Assembly: GCA_946481275.1 (NCBI GenBank) | Contig: CAMLMV010000016.1 | Coordinates: forward strand, 1-64,000 | Direction of reading: 5' to 3' | Source of the DNA: an uncultured Massilia sp. | GTDB taxonomy: Bacteria; Pseudomonadota; Gammaproteobacteria; Burkholderiales; Burkholderiaceae | Length of the DNA stretch: 64,000 bases | Notes under the pieces: model-generated | Told to the model about the DNA's origin: nothing | The model's input: the letters and a program-made list of their open reading frames with translations, nothing else | Database searches by the model: none | Made by a program: the position numbers and the translations under genes | In this document: positions 1 to 10,095 of the stretch, piece by piece | Layout: each line of letters starts with the position of its first letter | Position numbering within the stretch: the stretch's first letter is position 1

Positions 1-1536
1 GACGGCGTTCTCGTCGTCGCCGACGATGTCGCCGAACAGCGCCATCTTCGGCAGCGTGCCGCGCTTGGATTTCGTGGCATAGCCGACGGCGCGCAGGTAG
101 CGCTCGTCCAGGTGCTCCAGGCCCGCGAGGCGCAGGCTGGCGAATTCCGGCTTGCCGCTCTTGGGCAGGCTGTCGAGGTAATCCTTGATTTCGACGATCG
201 ACGGGATCGCGTCGCGCGCCTGGCCGAAGAACTCCAGCGCGACGGTGCGCGTGAACTTCGGCATCTTGTGCAGGATCCAGCGGCTTGAGGTGATCAGGCC
301 GTCGGTGCCCTCTTTCTGGATGCCCGGCAGGCCCGCGAGGAATTTGTCGGTGACGTCCTTGCCGAGGCCTTCCTTGCGGAAGCGGCGGCCTTCGATGGCG
401 AGCATCTCGGTGCGGAACGGCTCGCCCTTCGGCGCGCCCTTTTCCGACGGGTGCGTCCATTCGAGCTTGAACGTGGCGACCGGGGCGTCGTGGATCTTGC
501 CCAGGTTGTGGTCGACGCGCGTGACGTCGAGCCAGTCGCCGTTCGGGTCGACCATGCGCCACGATGCCAGGTTGTCCAGTGCGGTGCCCCACAGGACGGC
601 CTTCTTGCCGCCCGCGTTCATCGCGATGTTCCCGCCGATGCACGAGGCGTGCGCGGACGTCGGGTCGACGGCGAACACGAAGCCGGCCTTCTCGGCCGCC
701 TGCGACACGCGCTGCGTGACGACGCCGGCGCCCGTGTAGATGGTCGCGTAGTCGCGGTCGACGCCCGGCAGGCGCGTCATCTCGACCTCGCCCATCGCCA
801 GCAGCTTTTCCGTGTTGATCACGGCCGACATCGGCGACAGCGGAATCGCGCCGCCCGTGTAGCCGGTGCCGCCGCCGCGCGGGATGATGGTCAGCCCGAG
901 TTCGATGCAGCCTTTCACGAGACCGGCCATCTCGTCTTCCGAATCCGGCAGCAGGACGAGGAACGGGTATTCGACGCGCCAGTCGGTGGCGTCCGTCACG
1001 TGCGACGTGCGGTGCATGCCGTCGAAGCGGATGTTGCGTTTATCCGTGTAGCGGCCCAGCACGGCCTTGGCGCGCTTGCGCAGGTCGTAGGTATCCGCGA
1101 ACTCGCGGCCGAAGTCGTCGACGGCCTTGCGCGCGGCGACGAGCAGCTGCTCGACGGCGGCGCTGCGGCGCGCGGCCGTGGCCGGATCGGCTTCGCCGGC
1201 ATCGACGGTCAGGCGGCGCTTGTCGACTTCCGCCAGGCGGTGATGCAGCGCTTCGATCAGCTTGGCGCGGCGCTTCGGGTTGTCCAGCAGGTCGTCCTGC
1301 AGGTACGGGTTGCGGCGCACGACCCAGATGTCGCCCAGGACTTCGTACAGCATGCGGGCCGAGCGCCCGGTCTGGCGGGCACCGCGCAATTCATCCAGCA
1401 ACTGCCACGATGACTCGCCCAGCAGCCGGATCACGATCTCGCGATCGGAGAACGACGTGTAGTTATAAGGGATTTCGCGCAGCCGGATGGGCGCGTTTTC
1501 TTCGAGCAGGGCGTGGATATTGGCAGGAGCGTTCAT
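1..1536 (-). CDS. DUF3683-type FAD-binding oxidoreductase, N-terminal part (runs off window)
   Basis: The first 512 codons of a long minus-strand gene are present; the 3' end lies beyond base 1. After about 180 residues matching the DUF3683-type N-terminal region comes a PCMH/vanillyl-alcohol-oxidase type FAD domain. The flavin-binding stretch [11 protein letters not shown] is at about residues 212-222 and [10 protein letters not shown] at 294-303. Family members in Burkholderiales are very large (over 1,200 residues) and add FAD-oxidase C-terminal and Fe-S domains, resembling D-lactate/glycolate dehydrogenases. The substrate cannot be told from this part. The start ATG at 1536 gives the N terminus [14 protein letters not shown]. 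Its direct neighbour is a membrane-protein gene on the other side of a 219-base gap, and no operon partner is visible here. Confidence 0.85.
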   Translation of the reverse strand, partial: MNAPANIHALLEENAPIRLREIPYNYTSFSDREIVIRLLGESSWQLLDELRGARQTGRSARMLYEVLGDIWVVRRNPYLQDDLLDNPKRRAKLIEALHHRLAEVDKRRLTVDAGEADPATAARRSAAVEQLLVAARKAVDDFGREFADTYDLRKRAKAVLGRYTDKRNIRFDGMHRTSHVTDATDWRVEYPFLVLLPDSEDEMAGLVKGCIELGLTIIPRGGGTGYTGGAIPLSPMSAVINTEKLLAMGEVEMTRLPGVDRDYATIYTGAGVVTQRVSQAAEKAGFVFAVDPTSAHASCIGGNIAMNAGGKKAVLWGTALDNLASWRMVDPNGDWLDVTRVDHNLGKIHDAPVATFKLEWTHPSEKGAPKGEPFRTEMLAIEGRRFRKEGLGKDVTDKFLAGLPGIQKEGTDGLITSSRWILHKMPKFTRTVALEFFGQARDAIPSIVEIKDYLDSLPKSGKPEFASLRLAGLEHLDERYLRAVGYATKSKRGTLPKMALFGDIVGDDENAV

Positions 1537-1755
1537 GGGGAGATCGACTGTCGTACTGACGCGTAGGACTCTCTATTCTAGCTTATTGCGATGCACCACG
1601 CTGGGGAAGGAATAATTTTTGCAACGGTGGAAAAGCAGAAACGGACAGAAAACGACGCTTCCGCTCAAATTTGTTTTGGCTGAATGCAAGATTTTCCGGC
1701 GAAAGCTCGGCGTGATGAAAGAACAGGCATCTTATCCACGCCGGATGCGGGCCGC

Positions 1756-2259
1756 TCACCCGAACAGTTTGCTGCTCATCTCCCCCAGCCACTTCCACCA
1801 TCCATCCGGTACGTACAACAGCGTGACGGTCATGAACACATACCGCCCGAACTTGCCGATCGCCATATAGCCCACGCTGGGCCAGAACGGCAGGTGCAGC
1901 CAGCCGGCCAGGGTGCACAGCGGATCGCCGATGCCCGGCACCCACGACAGCAGCATCGTCTTCGCGCCATAGCGCTTGAGCCAGTGGAACCAGCGCGACG
2001 AACGCTCCTTCGCAAAAGCGACCTTGGCGCGGTAGCCGATCCAGTAATCGACGATGCCGCCCAGCGTGTTGCCCAGGGTGGCGACGAAGACGGCGGGCCA
2101 GAACATGGCGGGATTCGCTTTCACGACGGCGAACACGGCCGGCTCGGAACCGAGCGGCAGCAGGGTCGCGGAGACGAAGGCGATGAGGAATACCGACGTG
2201 AGCCCGACGGTGGGCACGGCGAGGAATTTCAGCAGCCACAGGACGGCGGATTCGATCAT
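1756..2259 (-). CDS. YqaA family (DedA/SNARE-associated) membrane protein
   Basis: A 167-residue integral membrane protein. It has hydrophobic segments near residues 5-30, 50-75 and 105-160, and the conserved glycine/proline motif GIGDPLCTLAGW in the second half. This pattern, a small size and a WxxWLG tail mark the YqaA branch of the DedA superfamily. Members sit in the inner membrane; related DedA proteins affect envelope homeostasis and undecaprenyl-phosphate or lipid flipping, but YqaA proteins themselves have no settled activity. It is transcribed away from ilvA, with a TATAAT-like box on the minus strand (2300-2305) about 40 bases upstream of the ATG. It looks intact. Confidence 0.85.
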   Translation of the reverse strand: MIESAVLWLLKFLAVPTVGLTSVFLIAFVSATLLPLGSEPAVFAVVKANPAMFWPAVFVATLGNTLGGIVDYWIGYRAKVAFAKERSSRWFHWLKRYGAKTMLLSWVPGIGDPLCTLAGWLHLPFWPSVGYMAIGKFGRYVFMTVTLLYVPDGWWKWLGEMSSKLFG

Positions 2260-2562
2260 CGGCAGGAAAGGATGGACGGCAAGAGCACCGGTCCATTACA
2301 TTATAATGAAGAGAAACACCCGGACACGTCCAAAAACCTGCTGCGCGTTGCACTGTCGCCCTGCGATGCTCGCTGTACTGTTCGTACAGCTGCGCTTCTC
2401 GGGCAACATTGCTGCCGCTCGCGACGGTTTTTCGAGGTGTCCATTCGTAACGACACGGTACGCCAGGCTCTACCAAGCTTACGTGCCGCACTGCTCGCCT
2501 CGGTTACCCACCAAGCAGGACAGTCAGCGTCGCCCCGGAACCCGAACAGCCCCGCACCGATC
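2260..2562. other. Divergent intergenic region, yqaA-like gene / ilvA
   Basis: 303 bases between two divergent genes. A palindromic CATTATAATG at 2299-2308 supplies a good -10 sequence on both strands and fits a promoter for the yqaA-like gene. A perfect 7-bp stem (GCTGTAC / GTACAGC, 2372-2390) lies midway. No leader peptide rich in branched-chain codons, no T-box and no convincing small gene were seen. Confidence 0.4.
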
Positions 2563-4095
2563 ATGACTACCGACTACCTCAAGAAAATCCTCACCGCGCG
2601 CGTCTACGACGTGGCCGTCGAAACCCCGCTGGAGTACGCCCCCAGCCTGTCGAAGCGCACCGACAACAAGATTTACCTGAAGCGCGAGGACATGCAGAGC
2701 GTGTTCAGCTTCAAGCTGCGCGGCGCCTATAACAAGATGGCCAACCTGTCGGAGTCGCAACTGAAACGTGGCGTGATTTGCGCGTCGGCCGGTAACCACG
2801 CGCAGGGCGTCGCCATGTCGGCGGCCCGCCTGAACTGCCGCGCCGTGATCGTGATGCCGACCACCACGCCCAGCGTCAAAGTGGATGCGGTGCGCGCGTT
2901 CGGCGGCAGCAATGTGGAAGTCGTGCTGCACGGCGAGTCGTACACGGATGCGTTCAACCATGCGCAGATGCTGGAAAAGGAACAGAAGCTGGCGTTCGTG
3001 CACCCGTTCGACGATCCGGACGTCATCGCCGGCCAGGGCACGATCGGCGTCGAGATCCTGCGCCAGCATTCGGCGCCGATCCACGCGATCTTCCTCGCGA
3101 TCGGCGGCGGTGGCCTGATCAGCGGCGTGGCCGCCTACGTAAAACAGATCCGCCCCGACATCAAGATCATCGGCGTGCAGACGAACGATTCGGACGCGAT
3201 GGCGCGCAGCCTGAAGGCGGGCGAGCGCGTGACGCTGTCGGACGTCGGCCTGTTCGCGGACGGCACGGCCGTGCGCCTGGTCGGTGCCGAAACCTTCCGC
3301 CTGTGCCAGGAACTGGTCGATGAAATCATCATCGTCGACAACGACGCGCTGTGCGCCGCCATCAAGGACGTGTTCACCGATACGCGCAGCATCGTCGAGC
3401 CGTCCGGCGCGCTGGCGATCGCGGGCGCCAAGGCGTACGTGGAACGTTCGCAGATGTCGAAGAACCCGGTGCGCGGCGAGACGCTCGTCGCCGTCGCCTG
3501 CGGCGCCAACATGAACTTCGACCGCCTGCGCTTCGTCGCCGAGCGCGCCGAACTGGGCGAGGCGCGCGAAGCCGTGTTCGCCGTGACGATCCCCGAGCAG
3601 CGCGGCAGCTTCAAGCGCTTCTGCGCCCTGATCGGTCCGCGCAACGTCACCGAGTTCAACTACCGCATCAGCGACGAGCGCGAGGCGCACGTCTTCGTCG
3701 GCGTGCAGATCGGCAGCCGCAGCGAGTCGGGCACCGTCGCGCGCACGTTCGAGGAACACGGCTTCAAGACGCTCGACCTCACGCACGACGAACTGGCCAA
3801 GCAGCACGTGCGCCACCTCGTCGGCGGCAAGAGCGGGCTCGCGCACGACGAACTGCTGTACCGCTTCGAATTCCCGGAACGTCCGGGCGCGCTGATGCGC
3901 TTCCTGGACAGCATGGCGCCGAACTGGAACATCTCGCTGTTCCACTACCGGAACCAGGGGGGCGACGTGGGCCGCATCCTCGTCGGCCTGCAGGTGCCGT
4001 CGGGCGAGATGGACGAGTTCCGCCAGTTCCTCGCCACGCTCGGCTATCGCTACTGGGACGAGAGCGCGAATCCGGTCTACAAGCTGTTCCTGTGA
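2563..4095 (+). CDS. ilvA: Threonine ammonia-lyase, biosynthetic
   Basis: A 510-residue PLP enzyme converting L-threonine to 2-oxobutanoate and ammonia, the first committed step of isoleucine synthesis, in the cytoplasm. The PLP-lysine motif SFKLRGAYNK places the Schiff-base lysine at about residue 51. SAGNHAQG (75-82) and the phosphate-binding loop GGGGL (181-185) follow. The last ~180 residues form two ACT-like regulatory domains, so this is the long, isoleucine-feedback-inhibited form rather than the short catabolic enzyme. Length matches E. coli IlvA (514). The open frame extends far upstream, but homology begins at the ATG at 2563, which lacks a clear Shine-Dalgarno. queF follows on the same strand after 120 bases. 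Confidence 0.96.
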   Translation: MTTDYLKKILTARVYDVAVETPLEYAPSLSKRTDNKIYLKREDMQSVFSFKLRGAYNKMANLSESQLKRGVICASAGNHAQGVAMSAARLNCRAVIVMPTTTPSVKVDAVRAFGGSNVEVVLHGESYTDAFNHAQMLEKEQKLAFVHPFDDPDVIAGQGTIGVEILRQHSAPIHAIFLAIGGGGLISGVAAYVKQIRPDIKIIGVQTNDSDAMARSLKAGERVTLSDVGLFADGTAVRLVGAETFRLCQELVDEIIIVDNDALCAAIKDVFTDTRSIVEPSGALAIAGAKAYVERSQMSKNPVRGETLVAVACGANMNFDRLRFVAERAELGEAREAVFAVTIPEQRGSFKRFCALIGPRNVTEFNYRISDEREAHVFVGVQIGSRSESGTVARTFEEHGFKTLDLTHDELAKQHVRHLVGGKSGLAHDELLYRFEFPERPGALMRFLDSMAPNWNISLFHYRNQGGDVGRILVGLQVPSGEMDEFRQFLATLGYRYWDESANPVYKLFL

Positions 4096-4215
4096 TGCCC
4101 GGCGCGCCCGTGAGTTGGCCGGGCGCGCAACGATTGCGGGAAAGGTGTACGATACGCCGCTTTGCCGCCGCCGGACGGCATCGTCACGCACGTTGGCCGG
4201 CCTCGAGAACACACC

Positions 4216-5046
4216 ATGACCAATACCCCTGATCAATCGCCTCTCGGCAAAAACTCGGCCTACCAGACCGAATACGCGCCGGAGCTGCTGTTTCCCATCC
4301 CGCGCCAGCAAAAGCGCGACGAACTCGGCCTGACCGGCACGCTGCCCTTCTTCGGCGTCGACATCTGGAATGCCTACGAACTGTCGTGGCTGAACATGCG
4401 CGGCAAGCCGCAGGTCGCCATCGCCACCTTCACGGTGCCGGCCGATTCGCCCAACATCGTCGAATCGAAGTCCTTCAAGCTGTACCTGAATTCGTTCAAC
4501 CAGACCCGGCTTACCAACACGGACGCCCTGCTGGCCCTGTTGCGCGAAGACCTGTCGAACGCCGTCGGCGCACCCGTGCACGCGGCGCTGACCTTGCCCG
4601 AGGAATTCGACAAGCTGAAAATGGGCGAGCTGGACGGCCTCCTGATCGACCGCCTCGACGTCGAGATCGACAACTACAGCCCGTCGCCGGAACTCCTCAA
4701 AGCCAACCACGAGGAAGCCGCGATCGAGGAAACCCTCGTGTCGCACCTGCTCAAATCGAACTGCCTCGTCACCGGCCAGCCGGACTGGGGCAGCGTGCAG
4801 ATCCGCTATGTCGGTCCGCAAATCGACCAGGAAAGCCTGCTGCGCTACCTGATCGGTTTCCGCGAGCACAACGAGTTCCACGAGCAATGTGTCGAGCGCA
4901 TCTTCACGGACATCCTGCGCCAATGCAAGCCGAACAAGCTGGCGGTTTACGCCCGCTACACGCGGCGCGGCGGCCTGGACATCAATCCGTGGCGCGCCAA
5001 TTTCAGCACCGCCAAACCGCCGAATTTGCGTGCTGCGCGCCAATGA
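4216..5046 (+). CDS. queF: NADPH-dependent 7-cyano-7-deazaguanine reductase
   Basis: A 276-residue cytosolic enzyme that reduces preQ0 (7-cyano-7-deazaguanine) to preQ1 in queuosine tRNA modification. It is the long, two-domain (type II, E. coli-like) form. The QueF signature [12 protein letters not shown] is at residues 83-94, with the catalytic cysteine at 183 in the [12 protein letters not shown] context followed by Asp190. The ATG at 4216 is chosen because the preceding in-frame codons are not conserved in character. It lies 120 bases downstream of ilvA and could be read from the same transcript; no other queuosine gene is in the window. Confidence 0.95.
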   Translation: MTNTPDQSPLGKNSAYQTEYAPELLFPIPRQQKRDELGLTGTLPFFGVDIWNAYELSWLNMRGKPQVAIATFTVPADSPNIVESKSFKLYLNSFNQTRLTNTDALLALLREDLSNAVGAPVHAALTLPEEFDKLKMGELDGLLIDRLDVEIDNYSPSPELLKANHEEAAIEETLVSHLLKSNCLVTGQPDWGSVQIRYVGPQIDQESLLRYLIGFREHNEFHEQCVERIFTDILRQCKPNKLAVYARYTRRGGLDINPWRANFSTAKPPNLRAARQ

Positions 5047-5381
5047 ACACTGCGGATGGGTGATTTTTGATCGTTCGTCCCCATCTACAGTGTACGTTTC
5101 CGGCGACATCCTTCACGATATCTCCGGATGTGTAAAACGGCAACTTAGCGCTAGAAAAATCGGTAAAAGAGGCCCCGGGAAGACGTTTCATGCGTGAATC
5201 CCGGGATTTCGTGGCGGAAATTGCGCACGCCAGATCGTCAGGTGCGGGGTCTTTACGCAAAGGTTTGCGGCAGGGATCACACAGGCATCGGACGGCGTGC
5301 AAAATCGAATTACACGGCCATAAAACAGGCCTATAATTCCCGCTCGCAAGCACCCAGGGTGCACCGCAATAGAAGCGTGTT
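5047..5381. other. Intergenic region queF / ptsN
   Basis: 335 bases with no credible gene. A TATAAT box at 5332-5337 with a weak -35 (TTACAC, 5310-5315) is listed separately. A 12-base perfect palindrome (AATCCCGGGATT, 5197-5208) is present but has no assignable role. No obvious queF terminator was found. Confidence 0.4.
5310..5337 (+). promoter_or_regulatory. Putative sigma-70 promoter of ptsN-hprK-rapZ
   Basis: A perfect -10 hexamer TATAAT at 5332-5337 lies 44 bases before the ptsN ATG. The best -35 match is TTACAC at 5310-5315, 16 bases upstream, which is poor. Inferred from sequence only. Confidence 0.45.
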
Positions 5382-5864
5382 ATGACTAATCTAAGCAAAA
5401 TCCTCTCGCTCGAGAACGTGCAGCTGGACATCGAAGTGTCGAGCAAGAAGCGCGCTTTCGAGCAGGCCGGCCTGATCTTCGAGAACAACTGTGGCATCGC
5501 CCGTTCTACCGTGTCGGACAACCTGTTCGCGCGCGAACGTCTCGGGTCGACGGGTCTCGGCCACGGCGTCGCCGTGCCGCACGGCCGCATCAAGGGCAGC
5601 AAAAGCCTCAAATCGCCGCTGGCCGCGTTCGTGCGCCTGGCCGAGCCGATTCCGTTCGAATCGCCGGACGGCCAGCCCGTGAAGCTGCTGTTCTTCCTCC
5701 TGATCCCGGACCACGTCACGCAACAGCACCTGGAAATCCTGTCGGAGATCGCGGAACTGTTCTCGGACGAGGCGATCCGCACGGCCTTGAGCACGGACAC
5801 GGATCCGAAGTCCGTGTACGAACGCATCATCAACTGGCAGCCGAGCCTGCAAGCCCTCGGCTGA
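5382..5864 (+). CDS. ptsN: Nitrogen-regulatory PTS protein EIIA(Ntr)
   Basis: A 160-residue cytosolic phosphocarrier of the nitrogen-type PTS, which receives phosphate from NPr/HPr and regulates potassium transport, sigma-54-linked and stress functions. The phosphorylation site is His67 in GVAVPHGR. The full EIIA fold is present ([10 protein letters not shown] and [12 protein letters not shown] motifs). Length is typical. It opens a same-strand set with hprK (16 bases on) and rapZ, a grouping known in betaproteobacteria. Here the set is not joined to rpoN-hpf, which lie 2.4 kb further on in the opposite orientation. Confidence 0.96.
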   Translation: MTNLSKILSLENVQLDIEVSSKKRAFEQAGLIFENNCGIARSTVSDNLFARERLGSTGLGHGVAVPHGRIKGSKSLKSPLAAFVRLAEPIPFESPDGQPVKLLFFLLIPDHVTQQHLEILSEIAELFSDEAIRTALSTDTDPKSVYERIINWQPSLQALG

Positions 5865-5880
5865 CCTTGCGAAAGCGACC

Positions 5881-6816
5881 ATGCTGCAGACCCCGCTGAC
5901 CATCCAACGGCTGTACGACGACAACCGCGACAGCCTGCAACTGGGCTGGTTCGCCGGATTCCCGGGCGGAGAACGCCAGATTTCCGGCGACGCCGTCTCC
6001 GCCGCGGACCAGGTCGGCCACCTGAACCTGATCCACCCGGGTCGCATGCAGGTGTTCGGTCACCAGGAACTGAATTACTACCAGCGCCTGAAATCCGGCT
6101 CGCGCAGCCATCTGATCGGCGAGCTGATCGCGGGCGGTCCACCTGCGCTGTTCATCGCGCAGGGTCTCGACACCCCGCCGGACATCCTCGCCATCTGCGA
6201 CGAGCAGAACATTCCGCTGTTCTCGACGCCGCTGCCGGCCGCGCAGGTCATCGACTACCTGCGCGTGTATCTGTCGAAGAAGCTGGCGCAGCGCGTCATC
6301 ATGCACGGCGTCTTCATGGACGTGCTGGGCGTGGGCGTGCTGATCACGGGCGACTCGGGCCTGGGCAAGAGCGAGCTGGGCCTGGAACTGATCTCGCGCT
6401 CGCACGGCCTCGTGGCCGACGACGCCGTCGAATTCTCGCGCATCGCCCCGAACATGATCGAGGGCCGCTGCCCGCCGCTGCTGCAGAACCTGCTCGAAGT
6501 GCGCGGCCTGGGCCTCCTCGATATCAAGGCGATCTTCGGCGAGACCGCGGTGCGCCGCAAGATGCGCCTGAAACTGATCGTCCACCTCGTCAAGCGCGGC
6601 GCGCTGGACGAAGAAGTGGAACGCCTGCCCTTCCACTTCCCCACCGAGGACGTGCTGGGCCTGCCGATCCGCAAGGTCGTGATTCCCGTCGCGGCCGGCC
6701 GCAACATCGCGGTGCTGCTGGAGGCTGCCGTGCGCAATACCATCCTGCAGCTGCGCGGGATCGATACGCTGCAGGAGTTCATGGAGCGGCAAAGACAGGC
6801 GATGAGCAGCGACTAG
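5881..6816 (+). CDS. hprK: HPr kinase/phosphorylase
   Basis: A 311-residue bifunctional enzyme phosphorylating or dephosphorylating a serine of HPr-type proteins. The Walker A loop GDSGLGKS is at residues 157-164, the candidate acid/base His142 precedes it, and the family signature [10 protein letters not shown] is at 206-215. All expected catalytic residues are present. In proteobacteria that lack sugar PTS permeases, HprK works with EI, HPr and EIIA as a regulatory cascade. It starts 16 bases after ptsN, implying co-transcription. Substrate identity is inferred from the family. Confidence 0.95.
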   Translation: MLQTPLTIQRLYDDNRDSLQLGWFAGFPGGERQISGDAVSAADQVGHLNLIHPGRMQVFGHQELNYYQRLKSGSRSHLIGELIAGGPPALFIAQGLDTPPDILAICDEQNIPLFSTPLPAAQVIDYLRVYLSKKLAQRVIMHGVFMDVLGVGVLITGDSGLGKSELGLELISRSHGLVADDAVEFSRIAPNMIEGRCPPLLQNLLEVRGLGLLDIKAIFGETAVRRKMRLKLIVHLVKRGALDEEVERLPFHFPTEDVLGLPIRKVVIPVAAGRNIAVLLEAAVRNTILQLRGIDTLQEFMERQRQAMSSD

Positions 6817-6887
6817 CACTGTTGCAAATACCTCAACCATAAGCCTTGTGCGGTGCGGCAAACACGGGCCGATGCTATCATCGCCGC

Positions 6888-7751
6888 ATGCGCATCCTAC
6901 TCATCACCGGTATCTCGGGCTCCGGTAAATCCGTCGCCCTGAACGTCCTCGAAGACGCAGGTTACTATTGCGTCGACAACCTGCCTCCCGCCCTGCTGCC
7001 GGCCCTCGTCGGCAGCATCGACGGCGGCGACACGAAACGCATCGCCGTCGCCGTCGACGCGCGCAGCGCCGAATCCCTGGCCGAGCTGCCGACGACGGTC
7101 GCCGCCCTGCGCGAAGAGGGTCACCAGGTCAAGGTGATCTTCCTGACCGCCAGCACGCACTCGCTCGTCGCCCGTTTTTCCGAAACGCGCCGCAGCCACC
7201 CGCTGTCGCACGAACTGCGTCCGGGCGAGAACCCGGCGTCGCGCCGCACGCTGATCGAATGCATTTCGGAAGAACGCGACCGCCTCGGCCCGATCGAGAA
7301 GATGGGCCACGTGATCGACACCTCCGAACTCTCGGCCAACAAGTTGCGGGCGTGGGTGAAGGAGCTGGCCGAAGTCGAATACGCGCCGTTGACGCTGTTC
7401 TTCGAATCGTTCGCGTTCAAGCGCGGCGTGCCGCTCGACGCCGACTTCGTGTTCGACGTGCGCGCCGTGCCGAACCCGTATTACGACCTGACCTTGCGCC
7501 CGCTGACCGGCAAGGATGCGCCCGTGATCGCCTTCCTCGACGCCCAGCCGCAGGCGGCCGAACTGCTGTCCGACATCCGCGCGTTCATCGCCAAGTGGCT
7601 GCCGTCGTTCAAGAAGGACAACCGCAGCTATCTCACCGTGGCCGTCGGCTGCACGGGCGGCCAGCACCGCTCCGTGTACATGGCGGAGCGGCTCGGCGCG
7701 TATTTCGGCGACACCGAACGGGTCGTCGTGCGCCATCGCGAGCAGCCGTAA
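6888..7751 (+). CDS. rapZ: RNase adapter protein RapZ
   Basis: A 287-residue nucleotide-binding protein. Walker A is GISGSGKS at residues 8-15, and a C-terminal [10 protein letters not shown] motif belongs to the metabolite/RNA-binding domain. In E. coli RapZ delivers GlmZ/GlmY small RNAs to RNase E and senses glucosamine-6-phosphate; in betaproteobacteria the targets are not established. The start at 6888 ([11 protein letters not shown]) is preferred over an upstream in-frame ATG at 6846 whose extra 14 residues precede the first beta strand. Its stop codon directly abuts the stop of the convergent kinase gene, with no spacer or terminator. Confidence 0.94.
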   Translation: MRILLITGISGSGKSVALNVLEDAGYYCVDNLPPALLPALVGSIDGGDTKRIAVAVDARSAESLAELPTTVAALREEGHQVKVIFLTASTHSLVARFSETRRSHPLSHELRPGENPASRRTLIECISEERDRLGPIEKMGHVIDTSELSANKLRAWVKELAEVEYAPLTLFFESFAFKRGVPLDADFVFDVRAVPNPYYDLTLRPLTGKDAPVIAFLDAQPQAAELLSDIRAFIAKWLPSFKKDNRSYLTVAVGCTGGQHRSVYMAERLGAYFGDTERVVVRHREQP

Positions 7752-8519
7752 TCAGAAGAACTCGTCGAGCAGCCGGTAAAAGCTGCTCTTCGCAGCATCG
7801 AACGTCGTGCCGTACGCCGCCAGGAACGGTGCGACCCACTCCTCTCCCAATTCTCCGGCGATGGCGCGCGTGGCCAGCGCCAGGTCCTGCCAGCGGTCCG
7901 CGACGCCCAGCCGGCCGCAATCGATCCAGCCGGTGCGACCCGCAGCGTCCACGATCAGGTTCGGCAGGCACGCATCGCCGTGCGTGACGACGAGGTCTTC
8001 GCTGCGCGGCGCCTGCGCGGCAAGGCGGGCGAACAGCGCGGCGGGCGCCATGCCCTGGTGTTCGTCGTCGAGATCGTCCTCGTCCACCAGCCCCGCTTCC
8101 ATGCGCGCCCTGGCCCGTTCGATACGCCGCGCCGCGCGGTGGTCGAACGGACACGTGGCCGGATCGAGCGCATGCAGCGCGCGCAGTGCCGCCGCCAGCC
8201 GCTCGACGGCCACGCGCGGTTCGAGGCCGGCGGCCAGCAGGTCGCGCCCCGGCACGGCCCCCAGCAGCAGCCAGTCGTGACCGTCCGCCGACGCGGTATC
8301 GAGCACGGGCGCGCACGCGATGCCCGTGCCGGCCAGCCAGCGCAGGCGCTCCGCTTCGTCGCGCAATTCGGCCAGCGGACCGGCCGGTTCGAATTTCGCG
8401 AACAGGACAGGTTGGCCCGGCGCGTCGAGGCGATACACGTCGGCCTCCGAACAACCGATGTCCTGGCGCGTCCAGCGGTAGCCGGCCAGGCGCGTCTTCC
8501 AGGCGGCAGGTGTTTTCAT
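7752..8519 (-). CDS. APH(3')-II-like aminoglycoside phosphotransferase
   Basis: A 255-residue kinase of the APH(3') family, which transfers phosphate from ATP to the 3'-hydroxyl of aminoglycosides such as kanamycin and neomycin. Lys42 in LFAKFE fits the ATP-binding lysine. The Brenner motif THGDACLPN (179-187) gives catalytic Asp182 and Asn187. [15 protein letters not shown] (198-212) carries the metal-ligand Asp200. Long stretches, including the tail FYRLLDEFF, agree closely with the transposon enzyme APH(3')-II (nptII) as I recall it, so this is much nearer to true resistance kinases than generic APH-fold proteins. Its ATG overlaps the stop of the SRPBCC gene (ATGA), making it third in a coupled chromosomal trio. 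No mobile element flanks it. Actual resistance is an inference. Confidence 0.9.
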   Translation of the reverse strand: MKTPAAWKTRLAGYRWTRQDIGCSEADVYRLDAPGQPVLFAKFEPAGPLAELRDEAERLRWLAGTGIACAPVLDTASADGHDWLLLGAVPGRDLLAAGLEPRVAVERLAAALRALHALDPATCPFDHRAARRIERARARMEAGLVDEDDLDDEHQGMAPAALFARLAAQAPRSEDLVVTHGDACLPNLIVDAAGRTGWIDCGRLGVADRWQDLALATRAIAGELGEEWVAPFLAAYGTTFDAAKSSFYRLLDEFF

Positions 8520-8977
8520 ATGGCTCCTTTGCCGAAGCGCCGGCGCAGCCGCGCGTGGCGGTGGCGGAAGAACAGGGCCACGCTCGCGCGCGCGAGCACG
8601 TGTGGGAGCAGGCGCGGACGGAACGTCAGGTTGTCGACGACGGTGGTGCCCTGCGTGGACGGGGCGACGATGCGCTCATGCTGCCAGAACGCCATCGACA
8701 GCATGGGCGAGCGCTCCAGAAAACGCCGGCCGGGCTCCAGTTCGACGAGCGTGAGATCGCTCCAGTCGACGGGCAGCACGCGAAGCAGTAACAGCCAGCT
8801 GCGGCACAGCTTCCGCCCCGGCACGAAGCCATCCTCGGGCAACGCGGACATCCCGCGCGGGAACGTCATGCGCAGCAGCGGCGTCATCTCGTCGGCGATG
8901 CCCTCGACGGACGTGACCCGGCCCCACACCGTGTCCGGCGCGGCCGCCAGTTGCGATTCGAAGCGCAGCGTGATCAC
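8516..8977 (-). CDS. SRPBCC/START-like domain protein, unknown ligand
   Basis: A 153-residue protein starting with GTG. The GTG overlaps the stop codon of the upstream hydrolase gene by four bases (GTGA), and its own stop overlaps the next ATG. It opens [18 protein letters not shown], typical of the first beta strand and helix of SRPBCC/polyketide-cyclase-like folds, and contains alternating strand patterns such as [16 protein letters not shown]. It has no signal peptide or catalytic signature. Such domains bind hydrophobic ligands. The double overlap implies production together with the hydrolase and the kinase, but gives no specific function. Confidence 0.72.
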   Translation of the reverse strand: MITLRFESQLAAAPDTVWGRVTSVEGIADEMTPLLRMTFPRGMSALPEDGFVPGRKLCRSWLLLLRVLPVDWSDLTLVELEPGRRFLERSPMLSMAFWQHERIVAPSTQGTTVVDNLTFRPRLLPHVLARASVALFFRHRHARLRRRFGKGAI

Positions 8978-10050
8978 AAGTCGCGCAACGGATGCGCGTG
9001 CGCCGGCCACACGGGCGCGAAGAACCAGTCGACCATCTCCGGCGTGACGGCATCGAGCGCGGGCGGGTTCCACTGCGGCGCATTGTCCTTGTCGATCACG
9101 AGCGCGCGCACGCCTTCGAGCACTTCGCCGTGTTCGAACGTTCGGCGCACGAGCGAGCGTTCCATGCGCAGGCAGTCGGCCACGCCGAGGAACGCGCCGC
9201 GCACGAGCATCTCGCGCGTCACGGACATCATCAGCGGCGAGCGCTGGCGCATCGTGGCCAGTGTCTTTTGCGCGAACGGACTCGCATCCGTCTCCAGCGA
9301 CGCCATCACGGCCGCGACGGAATCGGCGCCGAAATGGCGATCGATCGCGTCGCGCTGCGCTTCCAGCTCGCTCGCGCCGGCCGAAAACGGCGCGGCGAAC
9401 GCGCGGATCGCTGCGGGAAGTTCCGCGCCCGGCGTCGCCTCGATCAGCGCGCGCAGCGCATCCAGTTCCGCAGCCGGGACGAACACGTCGGCGAGACCGA
9501 CGTAGATCGCGTCCGCGGCACCGATGGTCACGCCCGTCACGCCGAGATAGTGGCCGAGGCGGCCCGGCGCGTGCGACAGGAAATGGCTGCCGCCCACGTC
9601 CGGGAACAGGCCGATATTCACTTCGGGCATGGCGATCTTCGAGCGCTCCGTCACGATGCGCAGGCCGCAGTCCGGCCCGCCCTGGGCGATGCCCATGCCG
9701 CCGCCCATCACGACACCGTCCATCAGCGCGATGTACGGCTTCGGATAAAAGTGAATCAGGTGGTTGAGGGCGTATTCCTCGGTGAAGAAATCTTCCAGCA
9801 GCGGGCTGCCCGTTTGCGGCGTGGCGCGGCCGGCCTCGTGGAAAAAGCGGATGTCGCCGCCGGCGCATAACGCCTTGTCGCTGCTGCTGCCGATGACGAC
9901 GGCGTCGATGCCGGCGTCATCGCGCCAGGCGAGCAGCGTGGCGGTGAGCACGCGGACCATGTCCAGCGACAGCGAATTCAGCGCCTTCGGACGGTCCAGG
10001 GTGATGATGCCGGTGCGGTTGGCAACCCGCGTCAGAACGTGTGCAGTCAT
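8974..10050 (-). CDS. 3-hydroxyisobutyryl-CoA hydrolase-like enzyme (enoyl-CoA hydratase/isomerase family)
   Basis: 358 residues of crotonase fold with the longer ECH_2 layout of 3-hydroxyisobutyryl-CoA hydrolase (valine degradation). Visible are the oxyanion-hole segment ALCAGGDIRFFHEAG near residue 60, DGVVMGGGMGIA near 110, the AMPEVNIGLFPDVGG stretch carrying the acid residues, and a C-terminal FEHGEVLEGVRALVIDKDN typical of this subgroup. It is longer than ordinary enoyl-CoA hydratases (~260). It is the first gene of a three-gene minus-strand operon; no other valine-degradation genes are adjacent, so the physiological substrate is open. Confidence 0.88.
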   Translation of the reverse strand: MTAHVLTRVANRTGIITLDRPKALNSLSLDMVRVLTATLLAWRDDAGIDAVVIGSSSDKALCAGGDIRFFHEAGRATPQTGSPLLEDFFTEEYALNHLIHFYPKPYIALMDGVVMGGGMGIAQGGPDCGLRIVTERSKIAMPEVNIGLFPDVGGSHFLSHAPGRLGHYLGVTGVTIGAADAIYVGLADVFVPAAELDALRALIEATPGAELPAAIRAFAAPFSAGASELEAQRDAIDRHFGADSVAAVMASLETDASPFAQKTLATMRQRSPLMMSVTREMLVRGAFLGVADCLRMERSLVRRTFEHGEVLEGVRALVIDKDNAPQWNPPALDAVTPEMVDWFFAPVWPAHAHPLRDL

Positions 10051-10095
10051 GTCTCGTTGTTATTGAAATAATCAGACCGACATTGTAGCGCCCAT

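Noticed and set aside
2372..2390. LexA-like site CTGT...ACAG upstream of ilvA
   Set aside because: The spacer is nine bases instead of eight, and no SOS gene is adjacent; better explained as a simple stem-loop.
2524..5109. Very long open frame antisense to ilvA and queF
   Set aside because: Shadow of two well-supported genes; Arg/Val/Ala-rich translation without any domain, typical of high third-position GC.
5197..5208. AATCCCGGGATT palindrome between queF and ptsN
   Set aside because: Perfect but isolated, about 130 bases from the likely promoter, with no regulator or second copy; may be chance.
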